Shown here piece after piece: positions 53,515-61,846 of a DNA stretch of 64,000 nucleotides. A program made the translations under genes and the position numbers. The notes under the pieces were generated by a model, which ran no database searches, was not told the origin of the DNA, and was given only the letters and a program-made list of their open reading frames with translations. Numbering within the stretch: the stretch's first letter is position 1; every line of letters starts with the position of its first letter. This DNA comes from an uncultured beta proteobacterium (lineage in GTDB: Bacteria > Pseudomonadota > Gammaproteobacteria > Burkholderiales > SG8-41): NCBI GenBank assembly GCA_903905655.1, contig CAIVHG010000035.1, positions 1-64,000 of the forward strand, written 5' to 3'.

Positions 53515-54765
53515 ATGCGCAGATTTCTGGGATTTCTGACTTTAGGGGCGGCACTGCTTGCCGCCCTGCTCGTCGCAGGTTGCGGCGGTGGCGGCAGTTC
53601 TGCAGCGCCCCCCACCAGCGTGACTGCAGTTGCCGGCGACGGCATCGTCACCGTCTCGTGGAACGCCACACCCGGCGTCAACTATTGGCTGTTCATCGCC
53701 ACTGGAACCACCACCAATACCTGCGATGTCACGGTCGCCGGAACACGGGCGGTCCAGAACGCCAGCACGCCCTATATCGTAACCGGGCTTACCAATGGCA
53801 CCACCTATGCCTTTGCGCTCAACGGGCGCACGGACGGAGGCCCCGGCGGCACGTGTACTGCTGCAGTTTCCGCAACCCCGCGGCTCGCCGGAACGTCCAG
53901 CGCCAGCCTGCCCGCGCCATGGACTGCGGGCACGGCGCTCGGCACCAACAGCCTGCGCGGCGTTTCATTCATCGCGGGGCCTGCATTCATTGCAGTGGGC
54001 GCGAACGGCGTCATGTACAAGAGCACCGATGGCATCACCTGGACCGCACAGAGTTTCGTGGTGACGACCAACCTCAACGCGATCGTCAGTTTTGCGACCA
54101 CCGCTTATATCGCGGTCGGTGACGGCGGCACGTCGCTGTTCTCAAATGACGGCACGACCTGGACTTCGCGCAACGTAGGAACCACCAATAAACTGAACGC
54201 GATCGCATCCAACAATGCCAATATGAACATCGCGGTGGGTGCCAACGGCACCATCGTCACCAGTGCCAACGGCACCACGTGGACGACGGTCGCTTCCGGC
54301 ACCACGAGAGATCTCTTTGGGGTGACCTACGACAGCACGTCGGGCGCCTGGATTGCCGTGGGCGCGAGTGGCACCATCCTCACCAGTATAGATGCCGGGA
54401 CCACCTGGACGGCCGCCACTTCGGGCACCACCCTCGACCTGAGGAGCGTGGCTTATGGCATTAATGCGACCAACAGCGTGGGCACCTATGTTGCCGTGGG
54501 CGCGAACGGCGCGATCCTCACCAGCACCGATCGCGCAGCGTGGACGGTGCTGACCCCGCCCACCGCGAACACGCTGCTGGACGTGATCTACGGCACCCAG
54601 TACATCGCCGTCGGCAACAGCGGGACCATACTCACCAGCACGACCGGATCAACCTGGACCGCACAGCCGTCCACGACTACCAGCAATCTGAACGCCATCT
54701 GGTACTCAACTATTTACAGATATTCCGTGGTCGGGGAAAACGGCGTGAACCTGCTGGCCCAATAA
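53515..54765 (+). CDS. Lipoprotein with FnIII domain and repeated propeller blades
   Basis: A 416-residue lipoprotein (LLVAGCGGGG, C23). Residues about 34-122 form a fibronectin-III-like domain (VTVSWNATPGVNYWLF, GLTNGTTYAFALNG). From residue 155 on, six repeats of the type AVGANGTIxTSxxGxTWT follow, with a last partial one (VVGENGVNLLAQ). They recall the Ycf48/BNR-type blades of beta-propellers such as sialidase-like or photosystem-assembly-like proteins, without catalytic motifs. It lies 176 bp after gspN with its own promoter. The function is unknown; a surface-exposed or T2SS-dependent role is possible. Confidence 0.7.
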   Translation: MRRFLGFLTLGAALLAALLVAGCGGGGSSAAPPTSVTAVAGDGIVTVSWNATPGVNYWLFIATGTTTNTCDVTVAGTRAVQNASTPYIVTGLTNGTTYAFALNGRTDGGPGGTCTAAVSATPRLAGTSSASLPAPWTAGTALGTNSLRGVSFIAGPAFIAVGANGVMYKSTDGITWTAQSFVVTTNLNAIVSFATTAYIAVGDGGTSLFSNDGTTWTSRNVGTTNKLNAIASNNANMNIAVGANGTIVTSANGTTWTTVASGTTRDLFGVTYDSTSGAWIAVGASGTILTSIDAGTTWTAATSGTTLDLRSVAYGINATNSVGTYVAVGANGAILTSTDRAAWTVLTPPTANTLLDVIYGTQYIAVGNSGTILTSTTGSTWTAQPSTTTSNLNAIWYSTIYRYSVVGENGVNLLAQ

Positions 54766-54790
54766 CGGGAACGCCGTACACTCTGCGCGT

Positions 54791-54819
54791 CGTAGCAGCG
54801 CAGCAGTCGCGCTGCTACG
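54791..54819. terminator. Hairpin between convergent genes
   Basis: CGTAGCAGCGC and GCGCTGCTACG form a perfect 11-bp stem with a 7-nt loop, between the lipoprotein and the convergent MFS gene. No U-run follows, so it is a weak or Rho-assisted terminator. Confidence 0.5.
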
Positions 54820-54855
54820 CTCAATTGAGCGCCGTAATCTAACACGGCTGGAATA

Positions 54856-55989
54856 TCAATCCTTCTTTCTGGGCCGGCTCATCAAGCCTCCGCCCACGAG
54901 CATGCAGGAGTTGAGCCAGAACATCGGGGACAATCCGAATGCCGAGGCGATGGCCCCGAACACGACCGGACTGATCAGCTTGGTCAGCTGATTGACCGTC
55001 ATCTTCAATCCCAGCGCCTCCCCCGAACGGCCGTCGGCAGAACTGCTGAACATGAGCATGGTCACGATCGGCTGGCCGCATCCCATGCCGAGCCCAAACA
55101 CGAACGACATCAGCCCCAGCAGCACAGCACCCTTGAAGAACGGGATCAGTGCAAGGCTCGCCGCGCCCAGGAAAAAGGCATAGGCGAGCAAGCGCTCTTC
55201 CTTGTACTTTGCGATGAGCCGTGCGAGGACCGTGCGCACCACGAAGGCGGCCGCGGAATTCATCGCGAGCACCATGCCGATGATGGAAGCCGAAAGGCCA
55301 ATCGAATGCGCGTAAACCGGAAGATAGAAGCGGTAGAGATTGGTGCCGGCCTGCAGCAGGCTGCCGGTGACGAGCGTTCTGCGCACCTCCGGTGCCGCTA
55401 GCATCGCGCGCAGGTTGCCCTTCGATTTGCTGGCGGCAGGGGAGCCTCCCGGCAGGTCCGCGCCGCGGCGCGCAAACATCGCGACCGGCACCAGCGTCAG
55501 CAGCGCCACGTAGAGGCAGGCCGATGCATGGCTTGAGTGCTCGATCGAGAACCCCGCGATCAATGGCCCCAGGAAATCGGCAGCGGAGTTCCCCAGGCTG
55601 TAGTTGCTGAAATTCGTGGCGCGATTTTGCGGAGTGCTGAGCAATCCGACCAGGTTCTGCGTGGATACACTGAAGAAGATCAGGGAAAAACCGCTCATCG
55701 CCCCGGCGATGAAGATGGCCGGCAGCCCGTGCACAAAATACGGCAACATCATGCCGAGGCCGCTGCCGGCGGCGCCGAAGATCAGCAGCCAGCGCGGACC
55801 GAAGCGATCGGACAGCCGGCCCGCGGTCACTGCCAGCAGCATCGGGAACACCGAAAACGCCGTCGACAGCAATCCGATGGTGATCGGCTGCGCGCCGAGC
55901 GCGAGCGCGTACAACGTCAGGATCACGCGCGACGCGAACATGCTGGTCGAGTTAATAAAACTCAGGGCAATGACGAAATAGATCGACAT
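54856..55989 (-). CDS. Major facilitator superfamily transporter
   Basis: A 377-residue transporter with about 12 membrane helices. The loop 2-3 motif appears as GRLSDRFGPRWLL, and the second half carries VRTVLARLIAKYKEERLLAY as its counterpart. The N-terminus begins directly with a helix (FVIALSFINSTSMFASRVIL) and is slightly short for the family. No ribosome site is evident before the ATG. The substrate cannot be inferred and the gene has no operon partner. Confidence 0.8.
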   Translation of the reverse strand: MSIYFVIALSFINSTSMFASRVILTLYALALGAQPITIGLLSTAFSVFPMLLAVTAGRLSDRFGPRWLLIFGAAGSGLGMMLPYFVHGLPAIFIAGAMSGFSLIFFSVSTQNLVGLLSTPQNRATNFSNYSLGNSAADFLGPLIAGFSIEHSSHASACLYVALLTLVPVAMFARRGADLPGGSPAASKSKGNLRAMLAAPEVRRTLVTGSLLQAGTNLYRFYLPVYAHSIGLSASIIGMVLAMNSAAAFVVRTVLARLIAKYKEERLLAYAFFLGAASLALIPFFKGAVLLGLMSFVFGLGMGCGQPIVTMLMFSSSADGRSGEALGLKMTVNQLTKLISPVVFGAIASAFGLSPMFWLNSCMLVGGGLMSRPRKKD

Positions 55990-56349
55990 CGATATTCAGG
56001 GTTGGGAGTTGCGCAACGGCGCTACGCCTCGAAGTTATCACACCCTCCGGGACGAAGCCAGAACCCGCCCACGACCGCCGATCGCCCGGGAATATCGCTA
56101 CATGCACTCCAGCGCACGAGCGCTGCCCCGCATAGCGAGGCTGGCATGGCGGAAGCGTCAATGCTGAGGAAAGCGGCGCGACTGCTTGCCGCGCACGCGT
56201 GATCGAATGTACCACCGAAAAACAATGTGGCCGCGCAGCCGATTGTGCTGCACCCTACAGCGACTGTGCAGGGCCGGCCAAACCCAGGCGGTCGCCGTGC
56301 GGCGAACCGCTAGACTAGCGGCGGCCGGCTAAGCAGCCGCCGCACCTGC
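55990..56349. other. Intergenic region upstream of the MFS gene
   Basis: About 360 bp without a supported gene. It contains the perfect hairpin CCGCTAG-A-CTAGCGG (56307-56321), 29 bp past the stop of the small minus-strand gene, and presumably the MFS promoter. Confidence 0.4.
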
Positions 56350-56688
56350 TCAATTTCCGGCCAAGCCGGCAATGCGTGTGGCGCACGCCGAACTGACGTT
56401 GCTGTCGCTTGCATCCTGTCCGGGAATCTTGTCCCAACCGCCCTTCTGTATGAATGCGTCCCGCTGAGTAACTTCCAGCGCCTTCAGTTCCTTGAGCTTC
56501 TGCTCATAATTCGGGTCCTTGCGGAACTGCGCGTAGCAGACACCCGCTTCCACATCGACCACCTTGGCATGGGCGATCCGATCGGTATCGTCCTTGTCAT
56601 TCAGATAGCCCAGCTTCACCGCGCCCAGCACCGCGAAAAGCGCTCCAAGAAGCGCGCCGCTAAACCCCCAAGTCCATTCCGATTTCAT
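56350..56688 (-). CDS. Small membrane-anchored conserved protein
   Basis: A 112-residue protein with an N-terminal helix (WGFSGALLGALFAVLGAV) and a soluble part containing VEAGVCYAQF, QRDAFIQKGGWDKIPGQD and SNVSSACATRI. The order VxxVCxxxF...GGWxxxPG...ACAxxI is shared by an unnamed family of small proteins in alpha- and betaproteobacteria, from memory. The two Cys may form a disulfide. AAAGG lies upstream of ATG 56688. The function is unknown. Confidence 0.6.
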   Translation of the reverse strand: MKSEWTWGFSGALLGALFAVLGAVKLGYLNDKDDTDRIAHAKVVDVEAGVCYAQFRKDPNYEQKLKELKALEVTQRDAFIQKGGWDKIPGQDASDSNVSSACATRIAGLAGN

Positions 56689-56989
56689 TTGCAACCTTTC
56701 ATGAGTAATGCGATATTTCTGTTAAACACAAATCATCGTGTCGCCCAATGCACATCAAACACGGGCGCCTGCGCGACACACCACATTCCAGATCAATACA
56801 GTGCCTGCATTTCAGCTTAGCCCAAAACCCCACGCCCGCCTTCGCATTAAGCAAATTTAATCCGCTTTCGCATCTGCGCGCGTACGGAAATCAGCAAGCC
56901 CACGTAGTCAGCGCCGCGCAGGACGCATATCATCCGCTATTGGGTTGCATGCGGGCGCATCCCCAATTCCAGGGATGGTGGAGCAGCAC
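56689..56989. other. Divergent intergenic region before the two-component operon
   Basis: About 300 bp, AT-richer near 56700-56870. It should hold promoters for the small gene and for the regulator operon. No operator was recognised. Confidence 0.35.
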
Positions 56990-57670
56990 ATGAAGATCTT
57001 GCTCGTTGAAGACAATGAACGCGTGGCACACTTCGTCAAGAACGGCCTGCTGGAGGCGGGTCATGCCGTTGAGTATGCAGCCAGCGGACGCGATGGCATG
57101 AACCTCGCCACCGCACACACTTACGATGTGATCATCATGGACCGCATGCTGCCGGGAGATATCGACGGGCTGGGCGTGATCGAGGCCCTGCGCGGGGCCG
57201 GCAACAAGGTGCCGATACTCATCCTGAGCGCTCTGTCGGACGTCAATGAGCGCATCCGCGGGCTGAGGAGCGGCGGCGACGATTACCTGGTGAAGCCGTT
57301 TGCGTTCGGCGAACTGCTGGCACGTCTCGATGCCCTCGCCCGCCGCGTGCAGGATACGCACGCAGAAACCACGCTGTCGATGGCCGACCTGAGCATGGAT
57401 TTGCTGGCGCGCAAAGTAACGCGCGCAGGAAAGACCGTGCCACTACAGCCGCGCGAATTCAAGCTCCTCGAGTACCTGATGCGACACACGAACCAGGTGG
57501 TGACCCGCACCATGCTGCTCGAAAATGTCTGGGAATACCACTTTGATCCCCAGACCAATGTCATCGACGTGCACATCAGCAAGCTGCGTCAGAAGATCGA
57601 TGCCGGCGGTGCGCGGCCCCTGCTCCGAACCATACGCAGCGTCGGATACATGCTGACAGCCGATGACTAG
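56990..57670 (+). CDS. OmpR-family response regulator
   Basis: A 226-residue regulator. Receiver domain: acidic pair in LLVEDNE, phospho-acceptor D51 in IIMDRMLPG, and the conserved Lys in YLVKPF. The DNA-binding winged helix from about residue 130 carries PLQPREFKLLEYLMRHTNQV and VIDVHISKLRQKID. ATG 56990 has GGAG 8 nt upstream. It overlaps the kinase gene by 8 nt, so both form one operon. Targets are unknown. Confidence 0.92.
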   Translation: MKILLVEDNERVAHFVKNGLLEAGHAVEYAASGRDGMNLATAHTYDVIIMDRMLPGDIDGLGVIEALRGAGNKVPILILSALSDVNERIRGLRSGGDDYLVKPFAFGELLARLDALARRVQDTHAETTLSMADLSMDLLARKVTRAGKTVPLQPREFKLLEYLMRHTNQVVTRTMLLENVWEYHFDPQTNVIDVHISKLRQKIDAGGARPLLRTIRSVGYMLTADD

Positions 57671-59012
57671 GCTGCGCTTTTCCGCGTTCAATCTCGCGCT
57701 TGCCTATATCGCGCTCAGCATCGTCGTGCTCGCGGCGTTCGCGACCCCGCTCTGGTATACGTGGCGGGAAAATTTCGAAGAGCGCCGCGCCTTTCTGCTG
57801 GGCGAGGAAGCGCGCTCGTTCACAGAGGTGTTCGAGAAGTCGGGGCCCGCCGGGCTCGCGCGCGTAATCGATGCCCGGCTTGCGGGCGCGCGCGGCAGCG
57901 ACGACATCATCCTGCTCGCAAATCACCAGCACGTGCCGCTTTCCGGCAACCTCGCTGCGTGGCCACCCGAGGTTCCGCAGGCGGTAGGGACATTTGCGCT
58001 CAACTTCAGGGACCGCGGCAGAGCACTGAACGTGCTGCTGGTGCACACCTATCTGCCGGATGGCTACGAATTGCTGACGGGGCGCGAAAGCAGCCGCTTC
58101 CGCTCCCTGGAAACGCTGTTCTGGTCCGGGCTGGCGGGAGCGGCCGGTTTCGTGCTGCTGCTGGGAATCGGCGGCGGCTTTCTGATACGGCGCCTGCTGC
58201 TGTCCGAAGTGCAGGAGATCAGCCAGACCGCTGGCGAGATCGTCAACGGCAACCTATCGCGCCGCGTGCCCACCCAAAACCGGGGCGACGAACTCGACGT
58301 GCTGGCGCAGACCGTGAACCGAATGCTCGATCAGATCGAGCACCTCATCCACGGCGTGCGCAATGTTTCGAATGCCATCGCGCACGACCTGCGCACCCCG
58401 CTCGCAGAACTGCGCTCGCGGCTGGAAGAATTCGTGGTGACGCACCGCTCCTCAGAAGGTTCCGCCGAGATCGAGACCGCGGTCGCCGATACCGATCGGG
58501 TGATCGGAATGTTCGATGCGCTGCTGCGGCTGGCGGAAATCGACAGCGGCGCGCGCCGTTCCGGATTCGTTCAGGCAGATCTCGCAAAGGTAGCGAGCGA
58601 AGTTGCCGACTTCTATCAGCCGGCCGCGGAACTGAAGGGACTAACGCTGTGCTTCGACACCAGCGGCGCGCTGACCGTGGCGTGCGATCCGCTGCTGCTG
58701 TCGCAGGCGATCGCGAACCTAATCGACAACGCGCTCAAGTACGCGCAGAACGGCAAGATCCGCGTCGCGGCCACGCGGCGGCCGGATGACATGGTGGAAA
58801 TCTCCGTGACCGACGACGGCCCTGGCATCAGCGACCGGGACAAGCCCAAGGTGGTCGAGCGCTTCTACCGCGGTGACGCGAGCCGCGGCACGCCCGGCGT
58901 CGGGCTCGGACTCGCCCTCGTAGCCACGGTCGCGAAGCTGCACGGCGGCACACTGGAGCTTGCCGACAATCATCCGGGTCTGCGCGCGTCGTTGCTGTTC
59001 GCCGCAACTTAG
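57663..59012 (+). CDS. Sensor histidine kinase
   Basis: A 449-residue kinase: TM1 at about 10-31, a periplasmic sensor of about 120 residues, TM2 at 153-177, HAMP at 178-230, phospho-acceptor H241 in AIAHDLRTPLAEL, N-box NLIDNALKYA, G1 DDGPGIS and G2 GVGLGLALV. The periplasmic part has no recognised ligand motif. Cognate of the preceding regulator. Confidence 0.92.
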   Translation: MTRLRFSAFNLALAYIALSIVVLAAFATPLWYTWRENFEERRAFLLGEEARSFTEVFEKSGPAGLARVIDARLAGARGSDDIILLANHQHVPLSGNLAAWPPEVPQAVGTFALNFRDRGRALNVLLVHTYLPDGYELLTGRESSRFRSLETLFWSGLAGAAGFVLLLGIGGGFLIRRLLLSEVQEISQTAGEIVNGNLSRRVPTQNRGDELDVLAQTVNRMLDQIEHLIHGVRNVSNAIAHDLRTPLAELRSRLEEFVVTHRSSEGSAEIETAVADTDRVIGMFDALLRLAEIDSGARRSGFVQADLAKVASEVADFYQPAAELKGLTLCFDTSGALTVACDPLLLSQAIANLIDNALKYAQNGKIRVAATRRPDDMVEISVTDDGPGISDRDKPKVVERFYRGDASRGTPGVGLGLALVATVAKLHGGTLELADNHPGLRASLLFAAT

Positions 59013-59021
59013 CAGAGCCGA

Positions 59022-60971
59022 TCAAAGCATTCCCGAGCGCGCCTGTCTTAGCACGAAGCGTCCGGGATCCATGGCGCCGGCGAGATCGCTCTCTGCCGGC
59101 AGCGGCTCGCCTTCGATGAGGCTCGCGATCATCTCTCCGGCGAGCGCGGCCCACACCAGACCGCGCGAGCCCAATGCAGAAACGCAGTAAAGCCCGGCGC
59201 GGCGCGGCAGCTGGGCGAGATGCGCCCCCGAGAGCTCGGCGCGGCGCTCGTGCGCCGCGTGCACATCAGGCAGCGCACCCACCACCGGCATGTGATCCGG
59301 GGAAGCGCAGCGGAATCCCACCGCGCCATCGAGCATCGAAGCGTGCAGCGGCGTGTGCGCATCAGGCAGCAGTTGCGCGAGGCGCAGCAGATTGGCTGCA
59401 TGCCCACTTTCCTGCAGCGCGGGATCGGCGTCGTCGAAATCGTAGGTGCTGCCGGTCACGACCACTCCATCTACGGCGGGCAGCACGTAACCGGAACCGC
59501 TGACGGCAACGCGGGGTGCCTGCACCTGCTGCGCCGGCAGATAGGTCACCTGCCCGCGTATGCTCCTGAGCGGCTGCGCAATCGTAGCCAGCCGCGCTAC
59601 ATCATTCGAGTTCGCGAGCACGATCACTGGAGCGGTCGCAATGACGCTGCCGTCCGCAGCGAGCGCCTGCCAGCGGGCGTCGACGCGTGCAAGCGCATGC
59701 ACCGCGGTGTCCAGGTGCTGCATAAAGCGCGAGCCGGCTCCATAGGCGCTCGCGGCGGCGAGCTGCGCCGCGATGAGGCTCAGCGGATGCATCCAACCGC
59801 CCTCGGCGAACCACCACCCGCCTGCGCGCAATCTGCATCCCGCCAGAGCTTCGGCCTCGGCGCGGACTACATAGCGCGCATAGTGCCCGGGATAAGCCGC
59901 GGCCGCTGCGGTCTCTCTCATGCGCCGCTCCTGGCGGGAGTCACTCGCCAGCTGCAGCAGACCGCACTTTGCCCACGACAGCGCGTGCCCCGTGCGCTGC
60001 AGAGCAGACCAGCGTTTAGCCGCATAGAGAAAGCCATTGCGCGCAGCTCTGGAGAGGATGCAGTCGTCGCGCGAAACGTGCGGATGAAACACCCCCGCAT
60101 AGCTGCCGGGCACGTGCACCGCAGGCAAGGTACGGCGTTCGATGAGATCGATGCGCCAGCCGCGCAGCGCCAGGCGCTCGCTCACCGCAGCCCCTGCCAG
60201 TCCCGCTCCGATCACGATCGCATGGCGCTCGGCGCATACGGCAGCTGAGTATGCATTACCGCGCACCGGCCAGCGCGGCGCATAGGTAGCGCACAGCATT
60301 TCGCGCTTGGCGCCGAAGCCGCGGCGCTTTTCGAGCGCGAATCCCGCAGCTTCCAGTCCGCTGCGCACCACGCCCGCCGTCGAGTACGTCGCCAGCGTGG
60401 TGCCAACGCGCGCAAGCCGTGCCAGGCGCTTCATCAGTTGCGGCGACCACATCTCAGGGTTGCAGCGGGGCGCAAATCCATCGAGATAGATTGCATCCGC
60501 GCATAACGTCAGCTGCGGCAACGCGCTCGTCACGTCCGCGAAAGCGAGCGTCAGCGTAACTCTTTCGTGCTCGAAATGCAGGCGGTGCAGGCCTGCAGTG
60601 AGCGGCGGCCAGGCATCCCGCAATTGCGCGGCGAGCCCGGCGTATGCAACGTAACGATCATGCAGCGCGGCAAGCGCGTCGCGCCCGAAGGGATGCTTTT
60701 CGATGGAGACGAAATGCAGGCGCTGCGGACGCTGAGGATCGTCGCGCCACTCACTCCAGGTCGCGAGAAAATTCAGCCCTAATCCGAATCCGGTTTCGAG
60801 TATGGTGTAGACGCGGGCGCCGGCCCAGCGCCGCGGCAGATCATTGCCGCCTAGAAATACGTGCCGCGCCTGGCCGGGACCGGAGTCCGCGCTGTGATAG
60901 ACATCGCCATAGGCGGGCGCAAACGGCGTGCCGTTTGCGTCAAAAGCAAGTTCTGCGGGATCGATGCGCAC
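59022..60971 (-). CDS. mnmC: Bifunctional tRNA mnm5s2U biosynthesis protein MnmC
   Basis: A 649-residue two-domain enzyme. The N-terminal methyltransferase (MnmD) has ILETGFGLGLNFLATW for SAM binding and IYLDGFAPRCNPEMWS. The C-terminal FAD domain begins IVIGAGLAGAAVSERLALRG and oxidises cmnm5s2U to nm5s2U before methylation. The length is close to the E. coli protein. The GTG start has a weak site. It modifies U34 of several tRNAs. The SPDHMPVVGALPD block near the end is typical of the FAD part. Confidence 0.92.
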   Translation of the reverse strand: MRIDPAELAFDANGTPFAPAYGDVYHSADSGPGQARHVFLGGNDLPRRWAGARVYTILETGFGLGLNFLATWSEWRDDPQRPQRLHFVSIEKHPFGRDALAALHDRYVAYAGLAAQLRDAWPPLTAGLHRLHFEHERVTLTLAFADVTSALPQLTLCADAIYLDGFAPRCNPEMWSPQLMKRLARLARVGTTLATYSTAGVVRSGLEAAGFALEKRRGFGAKREMLCATYAPRWPVRGNAYSAAVCAERHAIVIGAGLAGAAVSERLALRGWRIDLIERRTLPAVHVPGSYAGVFHPHVSRDDCILSRAARNGFLYAAKRWSALQRTGHALSWAKCGLLQLASDSRQERRMRETAAAAAYPGHYARYVVRAEAEALAGCRLRAGGWWFAEGGWMHPLSLIAAQLAAASAYGAGSRFMQHLDTAVHALARVDARWQALAADGSVIATAPVIVLANSNDVARLATIAQPLRSIRGQVTYLPAQQVQAPRVAVSGSGYVLPAVDGVVVTGSTYDFDDADPALQESGHAANLLRLAQLLPDAHTPLHASMLDGAVGFRCASPDHMPVVGALPDVHAAHERRAELSGAHLAQLPRRAGLYCVSALGSRGLVWAALAGEMIASLIEGEPLPAESDLAGAMDPGRFVLRQARSGML

Positions 60972-61049
60972 GCGAGATGCTGCTTTCTACTAAAGTGCTA
61001 CCGCACCAGCCATCCTGCGATAGCGCCCGCCTGCGACATTCCGGATGCG

Positions 61050-61769
61050 CTACGGCCGCACGAGCGCAAGCAGCGTACCCGCGTACTCAGATGCCATGTC
61101 GGGGGTGAGCTGCGCCGCCTTTGTGTAGTAGCGCTTGATCGTCTCCAGCACCAGGCGCGGCCGCGACGACAGGGTTTTCAGAAACACGTCCGCAGCGCCG
61201 GCAAACTGCGCCTCGGGCAGCACCTTGCTCACCAATCCCATCGCCGCCGCCTGTGTGGCGTCTATCCGCTCTGCAGAGTAGACCAGGTAGGCAAGCGCCT
61301 TCGCCGAGACCTTGCCCAAAGCGGCGCTCATCCCCAGCGTCGGCGGAATGTCGTGCTCGATTTCCGGAAACGCGAAGCGCGCGCCTGCGGCGGCGAGCGT
61401 GATGTCGCATCCCACCGCGAGCCCGGCGCCGAAACCGCTGGCATCTCCGTGCACGCATGCGACCACCGGGACCGGCGTCTCTGAAAGCGCCTGAAACACG
61501 CCCAGCGTCGCCCCCATCAGATTCACACGTATATCGTAGGGCGTCATGCCAGCACGCGATTCTCCCGCGCCATCCCGTCCGCGACAGAACTGCCGGCCGC
61601 GTCCGCCGATCGCAATTACGTGTACGTCGCTTGCATTGCCGAGTTCGCGCACCAGCGATGAGAGCTGGATCATCATGGCACGCGTTAGCGCATTACCCTT
61701 GTCAGGACGGCCTAGATCGATCCGTGCAATCGCACCATCCCGCGTGACCTGGAATTCGAAGGTGTTCAT
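61050..61769 (-). CDS. Enoyl-CoA hydratase/isomerase family protein
   Basis: A 239-residue crotonase. GRGRQFCRGRD and CVHGDASGFGAGLAVGCDIT supply the oxyanion hole. In the block FAFPEIEHDIPPTLGMSAAL the usual GG pair is not conserved, and the catalytic Glu pattern departs from classical hydratases, so the reaction is uncertain. ATG 61769 is chosen because the upstream 181 codons in the track overlap the next gene in another frame. It follows the nitronate monooxygenase-like gene by 77 bp in the same direction and may belong to one degradation unit. Confidence 0.8.
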   Translation of the reverse strand: MNTFEFQVTRDGAIARIDLGRPDKGNALTRAMMIQLSSLVRELGNASDVHVIAIGGRGRQFCRGRDGAGESRAGMTPYDIRVNLMGATLGVFQALSETPVPVVACVHGDASGFGAGLAVGCDITLAAAGARFAFPEIEHDIPPTLGMSAALGKVSAKALAYLVYSAERIDATQAAAMGLVSKVLPEAQFAGAADVFLKTLSSRPRLVLETIKRYYTKAAQLTPDMASEYAGTLLALVRP

Positions 61770-61846
61770 GTTTCCGTCTCTACGATAAATCGGCCGCCGC
61801 TCCTGATTCAAAGGCGGATCAGCATGCCTCCAGGCCCGGCGACGGG

